NCBI GenBank assembly: GCA_041689775.1
Contig: JBDNFP010000182.1
Location: 1-12,478 of the forward strand
Source of the DNA: JBDNFP01 sp041689775
Lineage (GTDB): Bacteria; Bacteroidota; Bacteroidia; Cytophagales; Spirosomataceae
Direction: 5' to 3'
Length of the DNA: 12,478 nt
Position numbers and translations under genes: made by a program. The notes beneath the pieces were generated by a model that saw only the letters and a program-made list of their open reading frames with translations, searched no databases and was not told where the DNA came from. Each line of letters begins with the position of its first letter. The stretch's first letter is position 1. Below, in pieces: positions 1 to 6,777 of the stretch.

Positions 1-1
1 G

Positions 2-103
2 CATATTAAGCGGCTGGCTCGCAAGACGATCTGTTTTTCCAAAAAAGACGATATGCATTATGGGATGATGAAAGCTTACATTTGGCACAAAAACGCCGCC
101 TAA
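2..103 (+). CDS. IS1-family transposase, C-terminal fragment (cut by window edge)
   Basis: An open frame enters from the left edge in frame 2 and gives 33 codons ending in TAA at 101-103. The peptide begins HIKRLARKTICFSKKDD and continues with a MHYGMMKAYIW-type ending. The pattern RLxRKTxCFSKxxxMH is the typical C-terminus of IS1-family InsB/InsAB' DDE transposases, just after the last catalytic region. Nothing can be said about the catalytic residues, the frameshift or the start, because they lie outside the window. The stop is followed almost at once by a putative terminal repeat, as expected at the right end of an IS1 element. The family call rests on one short motif region, so it is good but not certain. 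Confidence 0.7.
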   Translation, partial: HIKRLARKTICFSKKDDMHYGMMKAYIWHKNAA

Positions 104-130
104 TCACGGCATACATTCTGTTACACTACC
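104..130. repeat. Putative right end (terminal inverted repeat) of the IS1-family element
   Basis: The stretch between the transposase stop and the glycoside hydrolase reads, on the minus strand, GGTAGTGTAACAGAATG and onward. IS1-family elements end a few tens of bases after the transposase stop, with an inverted repeat of about 20-25 bp that commonly begins GG. The outer boundary near 130 is inferred. The partner repeat and the 8-9 bp target duplication lie outside the window and could not be compared. Confidence 0.4.
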
Positions 131-1238
131 CAATTTCTACTGGATCAATAGGGCTACCATCTGCCTTCAAGATTTCGTGAAACCATACATCGGGTTGGTG
201 CCCATTGATGTATGGGTTCTGCCAGCTATCCCAGGGTAGATAAGTTTGGGTTTTTTCGGCTACAAACCCCCAATTAATCATTCCAATGCTATACTTTTTT
301 GCGATGGGCAGGTGGGTTTGAAACAGGCTTTTAGGACCTCTAGCCATAAATTTAGTACAAATTAAGGGCCTGTTTAGCTTCATTAATTGTTGTACTACTC
401 GTTCAAAAGCTGCTGCATCGGAGTAGTGGTGAAAAGTTATTATGTCCGAATTTTCTAACTGTGTTTTTTGAACTTCAGTCCAATTGTTTGGGTTAGACAT
501 ATCCTTGTTACGAGGGAAATTCCAAACTCCTGAGGTCAGAGGCTGAGTAGGCTGTGCGGAGCGCGCCCATTGAAATACGTAGGGTAATAGTCGGGTAACG
601 ATTTCTGGCTTTTTGGTGGGCTCTTGATTGAGATTATTTTTTCCGTAGCTGTTATCGTTGGTGTTTTCAGGCTCGTTCCACAGGTCCCACATTAATATTC
701 TGGAGTCATTGGCAAACGCTCCAATCACCTCTTTGACATAGGTTTCAAGGCGTGGGTACTGCGAAACATCGGTCAAAGCTTCGGCTCCGGGACTTTGAAC
801 CCATCCCGAATTATGAATACCGGGTTGCGGGGCGCGTTGGGGACCTGTTTTAGGATAAGGATCCCAACAAGAATCAAAAAGTACCAGCATTGGACGAATC
901 TTGTGTTTCGCGCAAATATCAAGAAATTGATCCAGGCGTTTAGTAAAGCCTTCCTTATCTTCCCAAAGTAAATCATGTAAATAAACCCTGGCGGTGGTTG
1001 TCCCAAGCGCCTCAGCCCAGCCTAGTTCCTTATCGATTCCTTCGGGTGAAAAGCTATCCTTTTGAAACATTTCGAGTTGATTGATCGCGCTAGCCGGGTT
1101 ATAATTCGAGCCGAAAAGCCAGGGTTGTTTGGCATACCAGGTAGTTGCCTTGGCATTACTCCAGCGATCTTTTTCGGGTGTTTGTGCTATCGTTGAGTAG
1201 GTACATACCACTAATAGAAGTACTATTGATTTCTTCAT
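126..1238 (-). CDS. Secreted GH5-like glycoside hydrolase with substituted nucleophile
   Basis: The 370-residue product begins with a signal peptide (MKKSIVLLLVVCTYSTIA, likely cleaved before Q19) and is probably periplasmic or outside the cell. It has a TIM-barrel glycosidase pattern of the clan GH-A / GH5 cellulase-like type: WDLWNEPEN with the acid/base Glu at 189, and FHHYSD at 269-274 near strand 6. The strand-7 segment reads PLICTKFMARG, so Lys296 stands where related proteins, as I recall them, have Glu (CTEYMAR), the catalytic nucleophile. The codon is AAA (351-353 on the plus strand), one base from GAA. The C-terminus DPVEIG-stop runs into the putative IS1 end, so the last residues may be lost. 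Substrate is unknown. The gene is divergent from the serine hydrolase. It could be a pseudo-enzyme or a decaying gene. Confidence 0.75.
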   Translation of the reverse strand: MKKSIVLLLVVCTYSTIAQTPEKDRWSNAKATTWYAKQPWLFGSNYNPASAINQLEMFQKDSFSPEGIDKELGWAEALGTTTARVYLHDLLWEDKEGFTKRLDQFLDICAKHKIRPMLVLFDSCWDPYPKTGPQRAPQPGIHNSGWVQSPGAEALTDVSQYPRLETYVKEVIGAFANDSRILMWDLWNEPENTNDNSYGKNNLNQEPTKKPEIVTRLLPYVFQWARSAQPTQPLTSGVWNFPRNKDMSNPNNWTEVQKTQLENSDIITFHHYSDAAAFERVVQQLMKLNRPLICTKFMARGPKSLFQTHLPIAKKYSIGMINWGFVAEKTQTYLPWDSWQNPYINGHQPDVWFHEILKADGSPIDPVEIG

Positions 1239-1463
1239 GGAGCGTTTTTGTTTTACTTAAAAATGGAGTTTTAACCAGGAATGGTACATAGTACTGAATT
1301 ATAAAAGGGTTAATACTAAAATTCTAATCACTTGAAAGAGGTTGATTCGCTTAACAAAAAGCATTCTTGCATCGGTATTTATTGGCAATTGGTATCTTTA
1401 CGGCGACTAATATCGACCACAAATCTAATCAGCACTCAGACTTCAACGCATCAACTAACTAAT
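1239..1463. other. Divergent intergenic region between glycosidase and serine hydrolase
   Basis: This 225-bp AT-rich gap separates the two divergent start codons (1238 minus, 1464 plus). I see no credible gene in it. An open plus-strand frame from about 1333 to 1472 exists, but its peptide has no recognisable features. The only regulatory candidate is the -7-like box at 1393-1400. Confidence 0.5.
1367..1400 (+). promoter_or_regulatory. Candidate Bacteroidota promoter for the serine hydrolase
   Basis: TATCTTTA at 1393-1400 differs from the Bacteroidota -7 consensus TAnnTTTG only in its last base. A TTG at 1367-1369 could serve as the -33 element, with a long 23-base spacer. It lies about 64 bases before the ancestral ATG at 1464, a normal leader length. 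The match is imperfect and could be chance. Confidence 0.3.
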
Positions 1464-1469
1464 ATGAAG

Positions 1470-1588
1470 TAAGTACTAATGCATAATTAGTTTGTATTAT
1501 TAATTTAGTCAAATTACTGGCTAATATTCTATATATCAAATATTTACAAAAAGGTAACAGCTACAAGCTAATAGCTGTCAGCTACTTA
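1470..1588. mobile_element. MITE-like 115-bp element flanked by TA duplication
   Basis: Bases 1472-1586 lie between two TA dinucleotides (1470-1471 and 1587-1588). The two ends are inverted copies. Read inwards, the left end is AGTA, 10 unrelated bases, then ATTAGTTTGTA. The right end, on the minus strand, is AGTA, 10 unrelated bases, then ATTAGCTTGTA, at the same offset. The flanks extend the match to GTAAGTA on both sides. There is no room for a transposase. TA target duplication is characteristic of IS630/Tc1-mariner elements, so a MITE mobilised by such a transposase is the best inference. Excision restores the reading frame of the host gene exactly (see 1464-1733). Confidence 0.65.
1559..1586 (+). 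repeat. Four degenerate heptad units AGCTnnn
   Basis: AGCT occurs at 1559, 1566, 1573 and 1580, exactly 7 bp apart (AGCTACA, AGCTAAT, AGCTGTC, AGCTACT). The array forms the right end of the MITE-like element. It also contains the 7-bp inverted pair ACAGCTA (1557-1563) / TAGCTGT (1572-1578). The in-frame stop TAG at 1572-1574 overlaps it. Confidence 0.5.
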
Positions 1589-1733
1589 CCTAGCCATTAT
1601 TTTAAGTATATGTTTTACTCAGATTGTAAATGCGCAGCTTTATCTTTACACGACTAACCAAAAGGTAGATAAGGAACTAACAAAAAAAGTAGAAGTAGCT
1701 ATCCAAGGATTTAAAGGAGAGGTCGGTGTCTAT

Positions 1734-2507
1734 GTGTATAATCTTAAAACCCGTAGGAGCGTTGAAATTAATGCGGATAGTATCTTTCCAACGGCGAGTA
1801 TGGTCAAAATACCTATTATGTGCGGTGTTTTCGATCAGATTGCGAAGGATATCTTTGCCTATGATACATTACTGACCTATGACCAATCGCTACGTTATGA
1901 TGATGGCATTGTTGGTTCACTTAGGGACACCCAAATTCCCCTGAGTTACCTCTTACTTTTGATGACGAGCCTTTCGGACAACACCGGTAGTTTGTGGTTG
2001 CAGTCACTTGCTGGTGGGGGAATAATTATTAATGATTGGCTCCAAAAACAAGGCTTTGTCAATACCCGGTTCAATTCACGAACGCAAGGGAGAGAAAATT
2101 TCCAGAAAGTATTTGGCTGGGGACAAACCACTCCCCGAGAAATGGCCACGCTTATGCATTTGATTAGGGCAGGGAAGGTCATAAATCCTGCCAGTAGCGA
2201 ACGGATGTATCGGTACATGGGTCGTCAGTTTTGGGATGGGCAAGGGCTATCTCAACTACCACCCTCGGTTAAAGTTGCCGCCAAAAACGGGGCGGTCAAT
2301 CGGGCAAAGTCCGAAGTGCTATTTGTTCACGCACCGCACGGAGAATATGTATATTGTGTCACGACAAAGAGTCAGGAGGATGAACGATGGAAGCCTGATA
2401 ATGAAGGATATGTGTTATTGACTAATCTATCAAAAATTATTTGGGATCATTTTGAGCCAAAATTTGGTTGGAAGCCTACACCAGGGATTGAAAAACTGCA
2501 ATACTGA
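1734..2507 (+). CDS. Class A beta-lactamase-like serine hydrolase, 5'-truncated frame
   Basis: This is the intact part of a penicillin-recognising serine hydrolase (Beta-lactamase2/class A fold), 257 residues from a GTG. Visible motifs are SxxK as SMVK (Ser22, Lys25), SDN at 81-83, GWGQTTPREMA at 128-138, and K-N-G at 184-186 in place of the usual KTG. Adding the 51 residues of the split 5' part puts these at 73, 132 and 235, close to the Ambler positions 70, 130 and 234. That supports a former start at 1464. The canonical omega-loop ExxLN is not seen. The GTG start would lack the signal peptide and first strand, so the product would probably be cytoplasmic and misfolded. It may have been a periplasmic beta-lactamase-like or peptidoglycan-related enzyme; substrate is unknown. 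trkH follows after 57 bp. Confidence 0.7.
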   Translation: MYNLKTRRSVEINADSIFPTASMVKIPIMCGVFDQIAKDIFAYDTLLTYDQSLRYDDGIVGSLRDTQIPLSYLLLLMTSLSDNTGSLWLQSLAGGGIIINDWLQKQGFVNTRFNSRTQGRENFQKVFGWGQTTPREMATLMHLIRAGKVINPASSERMYRYMGRQFWDGQGLSQLPPSVKVAAKNGAVNRAKSEVLFVHAPHGEYVYCVTTKSQEDERWKPDNEGYVLLTNLSKIIWDHFEPKFGWKPTPGIEKLQY

Positions 2508-2564
2508 GGGAAGTCGCAGGAGTGGATATCGTTATAAGACTAAGTTGGCTGATAGAATTAATCA

Positions 2565-4364
2565 ATGAAAAGAAGAAAAAAATATTGGATTAATTTCCAG
2601 TTTCGCAACACACTATTCCGAAAATCACACAGCTTTTTTGAAGATTTCTCATTCTATCTGGGACTGTTTGTGTTCCTGTTGGTGGCCTATGATGTGGGCT
2701 TCCCCCACTTTATCAAGTATATCTACTTTGCCGTGATGTACCTGATATATCTCACTGCATTTACTGTTACGCTCGGCCTCCGGAATCTGTTAAATCCCAA
2801 AGATGGGATCACTCCCAAGATTCTACAATGGTTGCCCGTAGTATTCCTGGCGATATTCTGTTACTATAAGTATACGGCTATCCAGCTCAAACCAGACTAT
2901 AAATCGTATGCCTATTATGGTAGTCTGATACTATGCTTCGTTCTTATTCTGCTAGACTCCTCTCGTAAAGTCTTACTCCTTTATACCAAGAGATTTAACC
3001 CGGCCTTGGCCTTCGTGATCAGTTTTTTGCTACTGTCCTTGATGGGCTGCGGCTTGTTATTGTTACCCCGGGCTACTGTCAACGGAATCTCCTTTACCGA
3101 CGCTCTCTTTACCTCCGTTAGTGCAGTTTGTGTTACCGGATTGAGTACCCTTGATACAGCCACGGAGTTTACACGGTTGGGGAAGTTTTTTATTCTGATT
3201 TTAATTCAACTTGGCGGTTTAGGCATACTCTCATTTACCAGCTTCTTTGGCTACTTGTATAAAGGAGGCTTTTCGATCGAAAATCAACTATTCTTAAAGG
3301 ATTTTGTAACGGCCGAACGGGTGAGTGATACATTCAAGTCGCTGGCCCAGATCATCGTGATTACACTCTTGGTAGAAGTAATTGGTGTTGCCTGCATCTA
3401 CCTGACGGTGGGAGATGCGGCATTTGGTACCTCGGGACAAAAGCTACGTTTCTCTATTTTTCATGCCATCTCTGCTTTTTGTAATGCCGGATTCTCAACC
3501 ATTCCTGGCGGTTTATTTAATACTTATCTCGCTACTGAATATGATTTTCAATTTGTAATCTGCATCCTCGTGTTGATCGGAGGCATTGGCTTTCCCATTA
3601 TTACAGATTTTTACTACTATACTATACATTATCTACGTCAAATTTTTGGGTGGCTGTTTGACCGAAAACCCATAAGGCATCTACCACGTACGGTTAGTAT
3701 TAATACTACCCTAGTTCTTGTTACTTCATTTATTTTGCTCACCGTTGGTATGGTTACCTTTTCCATTACCGAAAATCATGGTATTCTGGCAAATCATGAT
3801 TCAGTACTCGGGAAAGTAATGACTACTTTTTTTGCCTCGGTTACGCCCCGGACGGCTGGCTTCAATACCTTTGATATGTCGTTGATGCAACCTGCCACAG
3901 TGCTTATTTACCTGCTTTTGATGTGGATCGGGGCCTCCCCGGCATCTACGGGTGGAGGTATCAAGACATCTACCTTTGCGGTAGCAATGCTTAATATTCT
4001 GAGTCTGGCGCGAGGAAAGGATCGGGTTGAATACAGAAGACGTCAAATTCCAACCGAGTCGGTACGTCGTGCATTTTCTACAATTATGCTCTCTTTATTA
4101 GCAATTGGACCTGCGATTCTGTTCATTACTGTATTAGAGCCGGAAAAGCAACTTATAAAGGTGGCATTCGAATGCTTCTCAGCATTTAGTACCGTTGGTC
4201 TTACTCTTGGTATAACGCCTTTGCTTTCCGATGCAGGAAAGTTTGTTTTGATTTTTCTAATGTTTGTTGGTCGGGTTGGTACATTTACCTTGTTTGTTGC
4301 CTTTGTGCGGCAGGTCAGGACCATCAACTACCGCTATCCGAACGAAACAATATTTATAAACTAG
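2565..4364 (+). CDS. trkH: TrkH/KtrB-family potassium uptake pore subunit
   Basis: This 599-residue inner-membrane protein imports K+ as the pore of a Trk/Ktr system. All four pore-loop repeats carry the selectivity-filter glycine: CVTGLS (G192), CNAGFS (G309), RTAGFN (G432) and STVGLT (G545). The gating loop SPASTGGGIKTST (458-470) and the late GRVGTFTL (569-576) are also present. Four additional hydrophobic stretches in the first 130 residues (about 30-45, 52-70, 88-102, 118-131) precede the conserved core and make it longer than E. coli TrkH (about 480). The ATG at 2565 directly precedes a basic start (MKRRKK). trkA follows after 6 bp, so the two are co-transcribed. No clear promoter is visible in the 57 bp upstream; readthrough from the broken hydrolase gene is possible. 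Confidence 0.92.
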   Translation: MKRRKKYWINFQFRNTLFRKSHSFFEDFSFYLGLFVFLLVAYDVGFPHFIKYIYFAVMYLIYLTAFTVTLGLRNLLNPKDGITPKILQWLPVVFLAIFCYYKYTAIQLKPDYKSYAYYGSLILCFVLILLDSSRKVLLLYTKRFNPALAFVISFLLLSLMGCGLLLLPRATVNGISFTDALFTSVSAVCVTGLSTLDTATEFTRLGKFFILILIQLGGLGILSFTSFFGYLYKGGFSIENQLFLKDFVTAERVSDTFKSLAQIIVITLLVEVIGVACIYLTVGDAAFGTSGQKLRFSIFHAISAFCNAGFSTIPGGLFNTYLATEYDFQFVICILVLIGGIGFPIITDFYYYTIHYLRQIFGWLFDRKPIRHLPRTVSINTTLVLVTSFILLTVGMVTFSITENHGILANHDSVLGKVMTTFFASVTPRTAGFNTFDMSLMQPATVLIYLLLMWIGASPASTGGGIKTSTFAVAMLNILSLARGKDRVEYRRRQIPTESVRRAFSTIMLSLLAIGPAILFITVLEPEKQLIKVAFECFSAFSTVGLTLGITPLLSDAGKFVLIFLMFVGRVGTFTLFVAFVRQVRTINYRYPNETIFIN

Positions 4365-4370
4365 AAGTAC

Positions 4371-5054
4371 ATGAAATTTTTTGTAGTTGGATTAGGGAAT
4401 TTTGGCGCCACGCTATCGGTTCGGCTTACGGCCATGGGGCATGAAGTGATTGGCGCCGATATCGATATGAACAAGATTGATACGCTTAAAAACCGTATCA
4501 CACACACGGTCTGTATGGACTGCACCGATATTCATAACCTCAATACTATCCCCCTTCGGGATATGGATATTGTGGTGGTAGCTATTGGAGAGGATTTTGC
4601 GGCGTCGGTGTTGATTACCGCTCTATTGAAGCAGATGAAGGTAAAAAAGCTGATTGGACGAGCCTTTAACGATGTCCACCGAACAGTAATCGAGGCTCTT
4701 GGCGTGGACGAAATATTATTACCCGAACAGGACTCAGCCGAAAAAGTAGCCAAACGGCTCACCATACCCCAACTTGAAAACTCTTACGAGATTTGTGAAG
4801 AATCTGCGATGATGGAGCTCCGCATCCCCCAGAAGTTTTATTATAAAAAGCTATCCGAAACTGGTTTGACCAGATCCTCGGCCTTAAAGGTAGTTGCCTA
4901 CGTACACGTTAAAAATGAAAAGAGTATACTGGGCTATACCCGCAAGGTTAAAAAACTGGAATTAGAAGTAGATACAGAACATGAATTGCAGCCCGGAGAT
5001 CACTTAATACTGATCGGTAACGTAACGGAGTTGAAGAAGATTCTAGTCAAGTAA
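4371..5054 (+). CDS. trkA: TrkA/KtrA-type RCK regulator of potassium uptake
   Basis: This 227-residue cytoplasmic protein gates the TrkH pore in response to nucleotide. It begins with a Rossmann fold: GLGNFG at 7-12 is the dinucleotide-binding loop, and the acidic D30/D32 at the end of strand 2 suggests NAD(H) binding. RCK_N runs to about residue 130 (VGLGNFG...LLPEQDSAEKVAKRL). RCK_C follows at about 145-227, ending LQPGDHLILIGNVTELKKIL. A single RCK unit of this length is KtrA-like, unlike the duplicated E. coli TrkA. It sits 6 bp behind trkH. Its last 12 bases overlap the 3' end of the convergent primase-like gene, and no terminator separates the two. Confidence 0.9.
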   Translation: MKFFVVGLGNFGATLSVRLTAMGHEVIGADIDMNKIDTLKNRITHTVCMDCTDIHNLNTIPLRDMDIVVVAIGEDFAASVLITALLKQMKVKKLIGRAFNDVHRTVIEALGVDEILLPEQDSAEKVAKRLTIPQLENSYEICEESAMMELRIPQKFYYKKLSETGLTRSSALKVVAYVHVKNEKSILGYTRKVKKLELEVDTEHELQPGDHLILIGNVTELKKILVK

Positions 5055-6101
5055 ACCCTGATCTCTTTTGGTGTAGTACTCATTTATATCTTTAAAGCCT
5101 TCCTTTACACTGTGTTGGTGGGCACTAATTCCTGCCTCCTCAAAGATAGTCTGGTACGCCTTAGTTGCATTTTGACCGGCGGTGTCATTATCAAACCAAA
5201 AGCATATTTCAAACCTTCGGAAAAACTTGGCCCATTCTTTTTTGAACATCGTAACGCTGCCCAAACTTACAGCCGGATGGCCTTGCTGCACGAGCGTGAT
5301 ACAATCAAATGCTCCTTCCGTCAGGTATACAACCTTTCCCGTACGTACTTTGAGCAGCATATCGCTGTTGAACAACGGGATTGGAACTCCGCTTAAAAAC
5401 TGATAGCGAGGCGTCTTATCAACAGGACTGCCGATTATCCGGCCTTGTAAAAACACAATCCTTCCCTTGTTGTAATAAGGGATAATGATCGAGTGTTTAT
5501 AAAACACCAGGTTATCCTTGTCGTTGTACATTCCGCTTGCCCGCAGATCGGCGAGACTAAATCTCGACCGAAGGTAGTAATTAGTAATGTGGTAGTCTTT
5601 GATGATAAAGATGCCAAAATTGCGAAGGGTGTAGTCCTGAAACCCTCGTTGTTTCAAATAGGCATACCCTTGGTTCGAGACTTCAGAATCTTCCTGCGTT
5701 TTGCAAAACTCTTCAAAGGCTTCGTAAATCTCTGTGTGCAGCTTCTGGTATTCGTAAGTTTTGGTATCTGGAAGGTGATCCGCCGGAATTTCCGGGCGAA
5801 CCATTTGCCTCTTGGGCGGGGCAGCCCCTTTCCGTATATATCCCGGTACGTATAAGAAAGCGAGTTCATGCATCGCTTTCTTATATTCTATTTGGCCTAG
5901 TCCGGCGTAAAAATGAATAACGTCACCATGTTTACCACATCCAAAACAATAGTAGGTATTCGTTTGGGGGTAAAGATATAGCGATGGCATTTTTTCGGTG
6001 TGGAATGGACAAAGGATTCTCCGTTGATCATGGATCATCAGACCCACGTCCTGAACGACTTGTAGAATATCAATTTTACGGGTTTCTTCCAGTATATTCA
6101 T
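5043..6101 (-). CDS. DnaG-like primase with CHC2 zinc finger and Toprim domain, short form
   Basis: The 352-residue protein has a CHC2 zinc-binding domain with C31, H34, C52 and C55 (CPFHTEKMPS ... YYCFGCGKHGDVIHF). The DnaG catalytic core follows: GRIVFLQGRIIGS at 213-225 and PRYQFLSGVPIPLFN at 231-245. The Toprim metal ligands are E262 (YLTEGAFD, with D266), and D304 and D306 (FWFDNDTAGQNA), with KDINEYY at 337-343. These acidic residues fall almost where E. coli DnaG has E265, D309 and D311. The protein ends before the end of the polymerase domain and has no DnaB-binding C-terminal domain (DnaG is about 580-650 residues). It could be an accessory or mobile-element primase, or a truncated copy. 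The chromosomal dnaG is presumably elsewhere. It is separated from atpH by 115 bp containing a terminator. Confidence 0.8.
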   Translation of the reverse strand: MNILEETRKIDILQVVQDVGLMIHDQRRILCPFHTEKMPSLYLYPQTNTYYCFGCGKHGDVIHFYAGLGQIEYKKAMHELAFLYVPGYIRKGAAPPKRQMVRPEIPADHLPDTKTYEYQKLHTEIYEAFEEFCKTQEDSEVSNQGYAYLKQRGFQDYTLRNFGIFIIKDYHITNYYLRSRFSLADLRASGMYNDKDNLVFYKHSIIIPYYNKGRIVFLQGRIIGSPVDKTPRYQFLSGVPIPLFNSDMLLKVRTGKVVYLTEGAFDCITLVQQGHPAVSLGSVTMFKKEWAKFFRRFEICFWFDNDTAGQNATKAYQTIFEEAGISAHQHSVKEGFKDINEYYTKRDQGLLD

Positions 6102-6153
6102 TCGCTACGATCTGAGTAGGTTAATATAAAAATATTGGTACTTCCCCAAAGAA

Positions 6154-6184
6154 AAAGACTTTGCCGCAAAGCCGCAAAGTCTTT
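6154..6184 (-). terminator. Intrinsic terminator downstream of atpH
   Basis: A perfect 11-bp stem (AAAGACTTTGC 6154-6164 / GCAAAGTCTTT 6174-6184) has a 9-base loop. On the minus strand it is followed by more T residues (positions 6156-6152 give a T run). It sits between atpH (stop at 6217) and the primase-like gene, and probably ends the ATP synthase transcript. Confidence 0.75.
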
Positions 6185-6216
6185 CAAATTATACAGATAA
6201 AAAGTAAACTCTTTAG

Positions 6217-6750
6217 TTAAACTAACTCTAATTTCAAGGCGTTTAGACGACTCTTTATAGAAGCATCAATTTGAGTGTCACCTACGCGGAGAACATATCC
6301 GCCAATTAATTTTTCATTGATCTTCTCTTCCAATTCTACGGTTTTCCCGGTAGCATCGGCAACAATTTTGTTGAATTGCTTCCGAAGGGGAGCAGTAAGA
6401 GGTACGCTGGTGATAACAGTTGCCTTTTGGATTCCTTTGTAGCTGTTGTATTGAACAACGTACTCTTCTGCAATGGCATCCAAAATAGCTTCCCGGTTTT
6501 TCTTCGTAATAATGTTGAAAATAGAAAAAGATACTGGGTTTACCTTATCAAGGAAAATTGCCTTCAGAATAGCCAGTTTCTTCCCGTGACGAACAACAGG
6601 GCTTTTGAGAGCAAGCATTATTCCTCGATTTTCTTCTGCAACCTGCTTAAACAACAGCATATCCTGATATACTTCTTCCACGACTTTCTGTTCCTCAGCA
6701 AATTCGATGAGCGATTTGGCGTATCGAGAGGCTACGGTTCCTACTGACAT
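6217..6750 (-). CDS. atpH: F0F1 ATP synthase subunit delta
   Basis: This 177-residue OSCP/delta subunit belongs to the peripheral stalk that ties the alpha3beta3 head to the b subunits. The N-terminal six-helix region starts VASRYAKSLIEFA (6-18), as in the family. The C-terminal signature GGYVLRVGDTQIDASIKSRL lies at 150-169. The length is normal. It follows atpF by 27 bp on the same strand. In most bacteria atpA (alpha) comes next. Here a terminator and a primase-like gene follow, so the F1 genes must be elsewhere. Confidence 0.93.
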   Translation of the reverse strand: MSVGTVASRYAKSLIEFAEEQKVVEEVYQDMLLFKQVAEENRGIMLALKSPVVRHGKKLAILKAIFLDKVNPVSFSIFNIITKKNREAILDAIAEEYVVQYNSYKGIQKATVITSVPLTAPLRKQFNKIVADATGKTVELEEKINEKLIGGYVLRVGDTQIDASIKSRLNALKLELV

Positions 6751-6777
6751 ATTAGTTGGGCTTGAATTGTGAAAGAA

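Larger units (their letters stand above)
1464..1733 (+). pseudogene. Split 5' end of the serine hydrolase gene (start codon and signal peptide)
   Basis: ATG AAG TA at 1464-1471 is followed by a 115-bp insertion, a second TA at 1587-1588, and then an open frame continuous with the downstream hydrolase. Joining 1464-1471 to 1589 onward gives MKYLAIILSICFTQIVNAQ, an ideal signal peptide with cleavage after A18, then LYLYTTNQKVDKEL and on into the hydrolase frame. As the sequence stands, the ATG reads only MK-stop (TAA at 1470-1472), and an in-frame TAG at 1572-1574 closes the downstream frame. No ATG lies in frame between 1575 and 1733. The full restored protein would be 308 residues. Confidence 0.7.

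Noticed and set aside
1333..1472. Open plus-strand frame ending MK-stop upstream of the hydrolase
   Set aside because: The peptide has no signal, motif or plausible start. The final ATG AAG is better explained as the split start of the hydrolase.
1517..1655. Alternative open frame through the MITE-like element using ATG at 1610
   Set aside because: It is out of frame with the hydrolase and ends at a TAA at 1655-1657 (SLHD-stop) with no recognisable product.
5493..5855. Plus-strand ORF of 120 codons inside the primase-like gene
   Set aside because: It is antisense to a gene with clear zinc-finger and Toprim motifs; its own product shows no domain.
6186..6200. TATAAT-like sequence on the minus strand near the atpH stop
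   Set aside because: It lacks Bacteroidota -7/-33 spacing and lies before the terminator, so it is unlikely to drive the primase-like gene.
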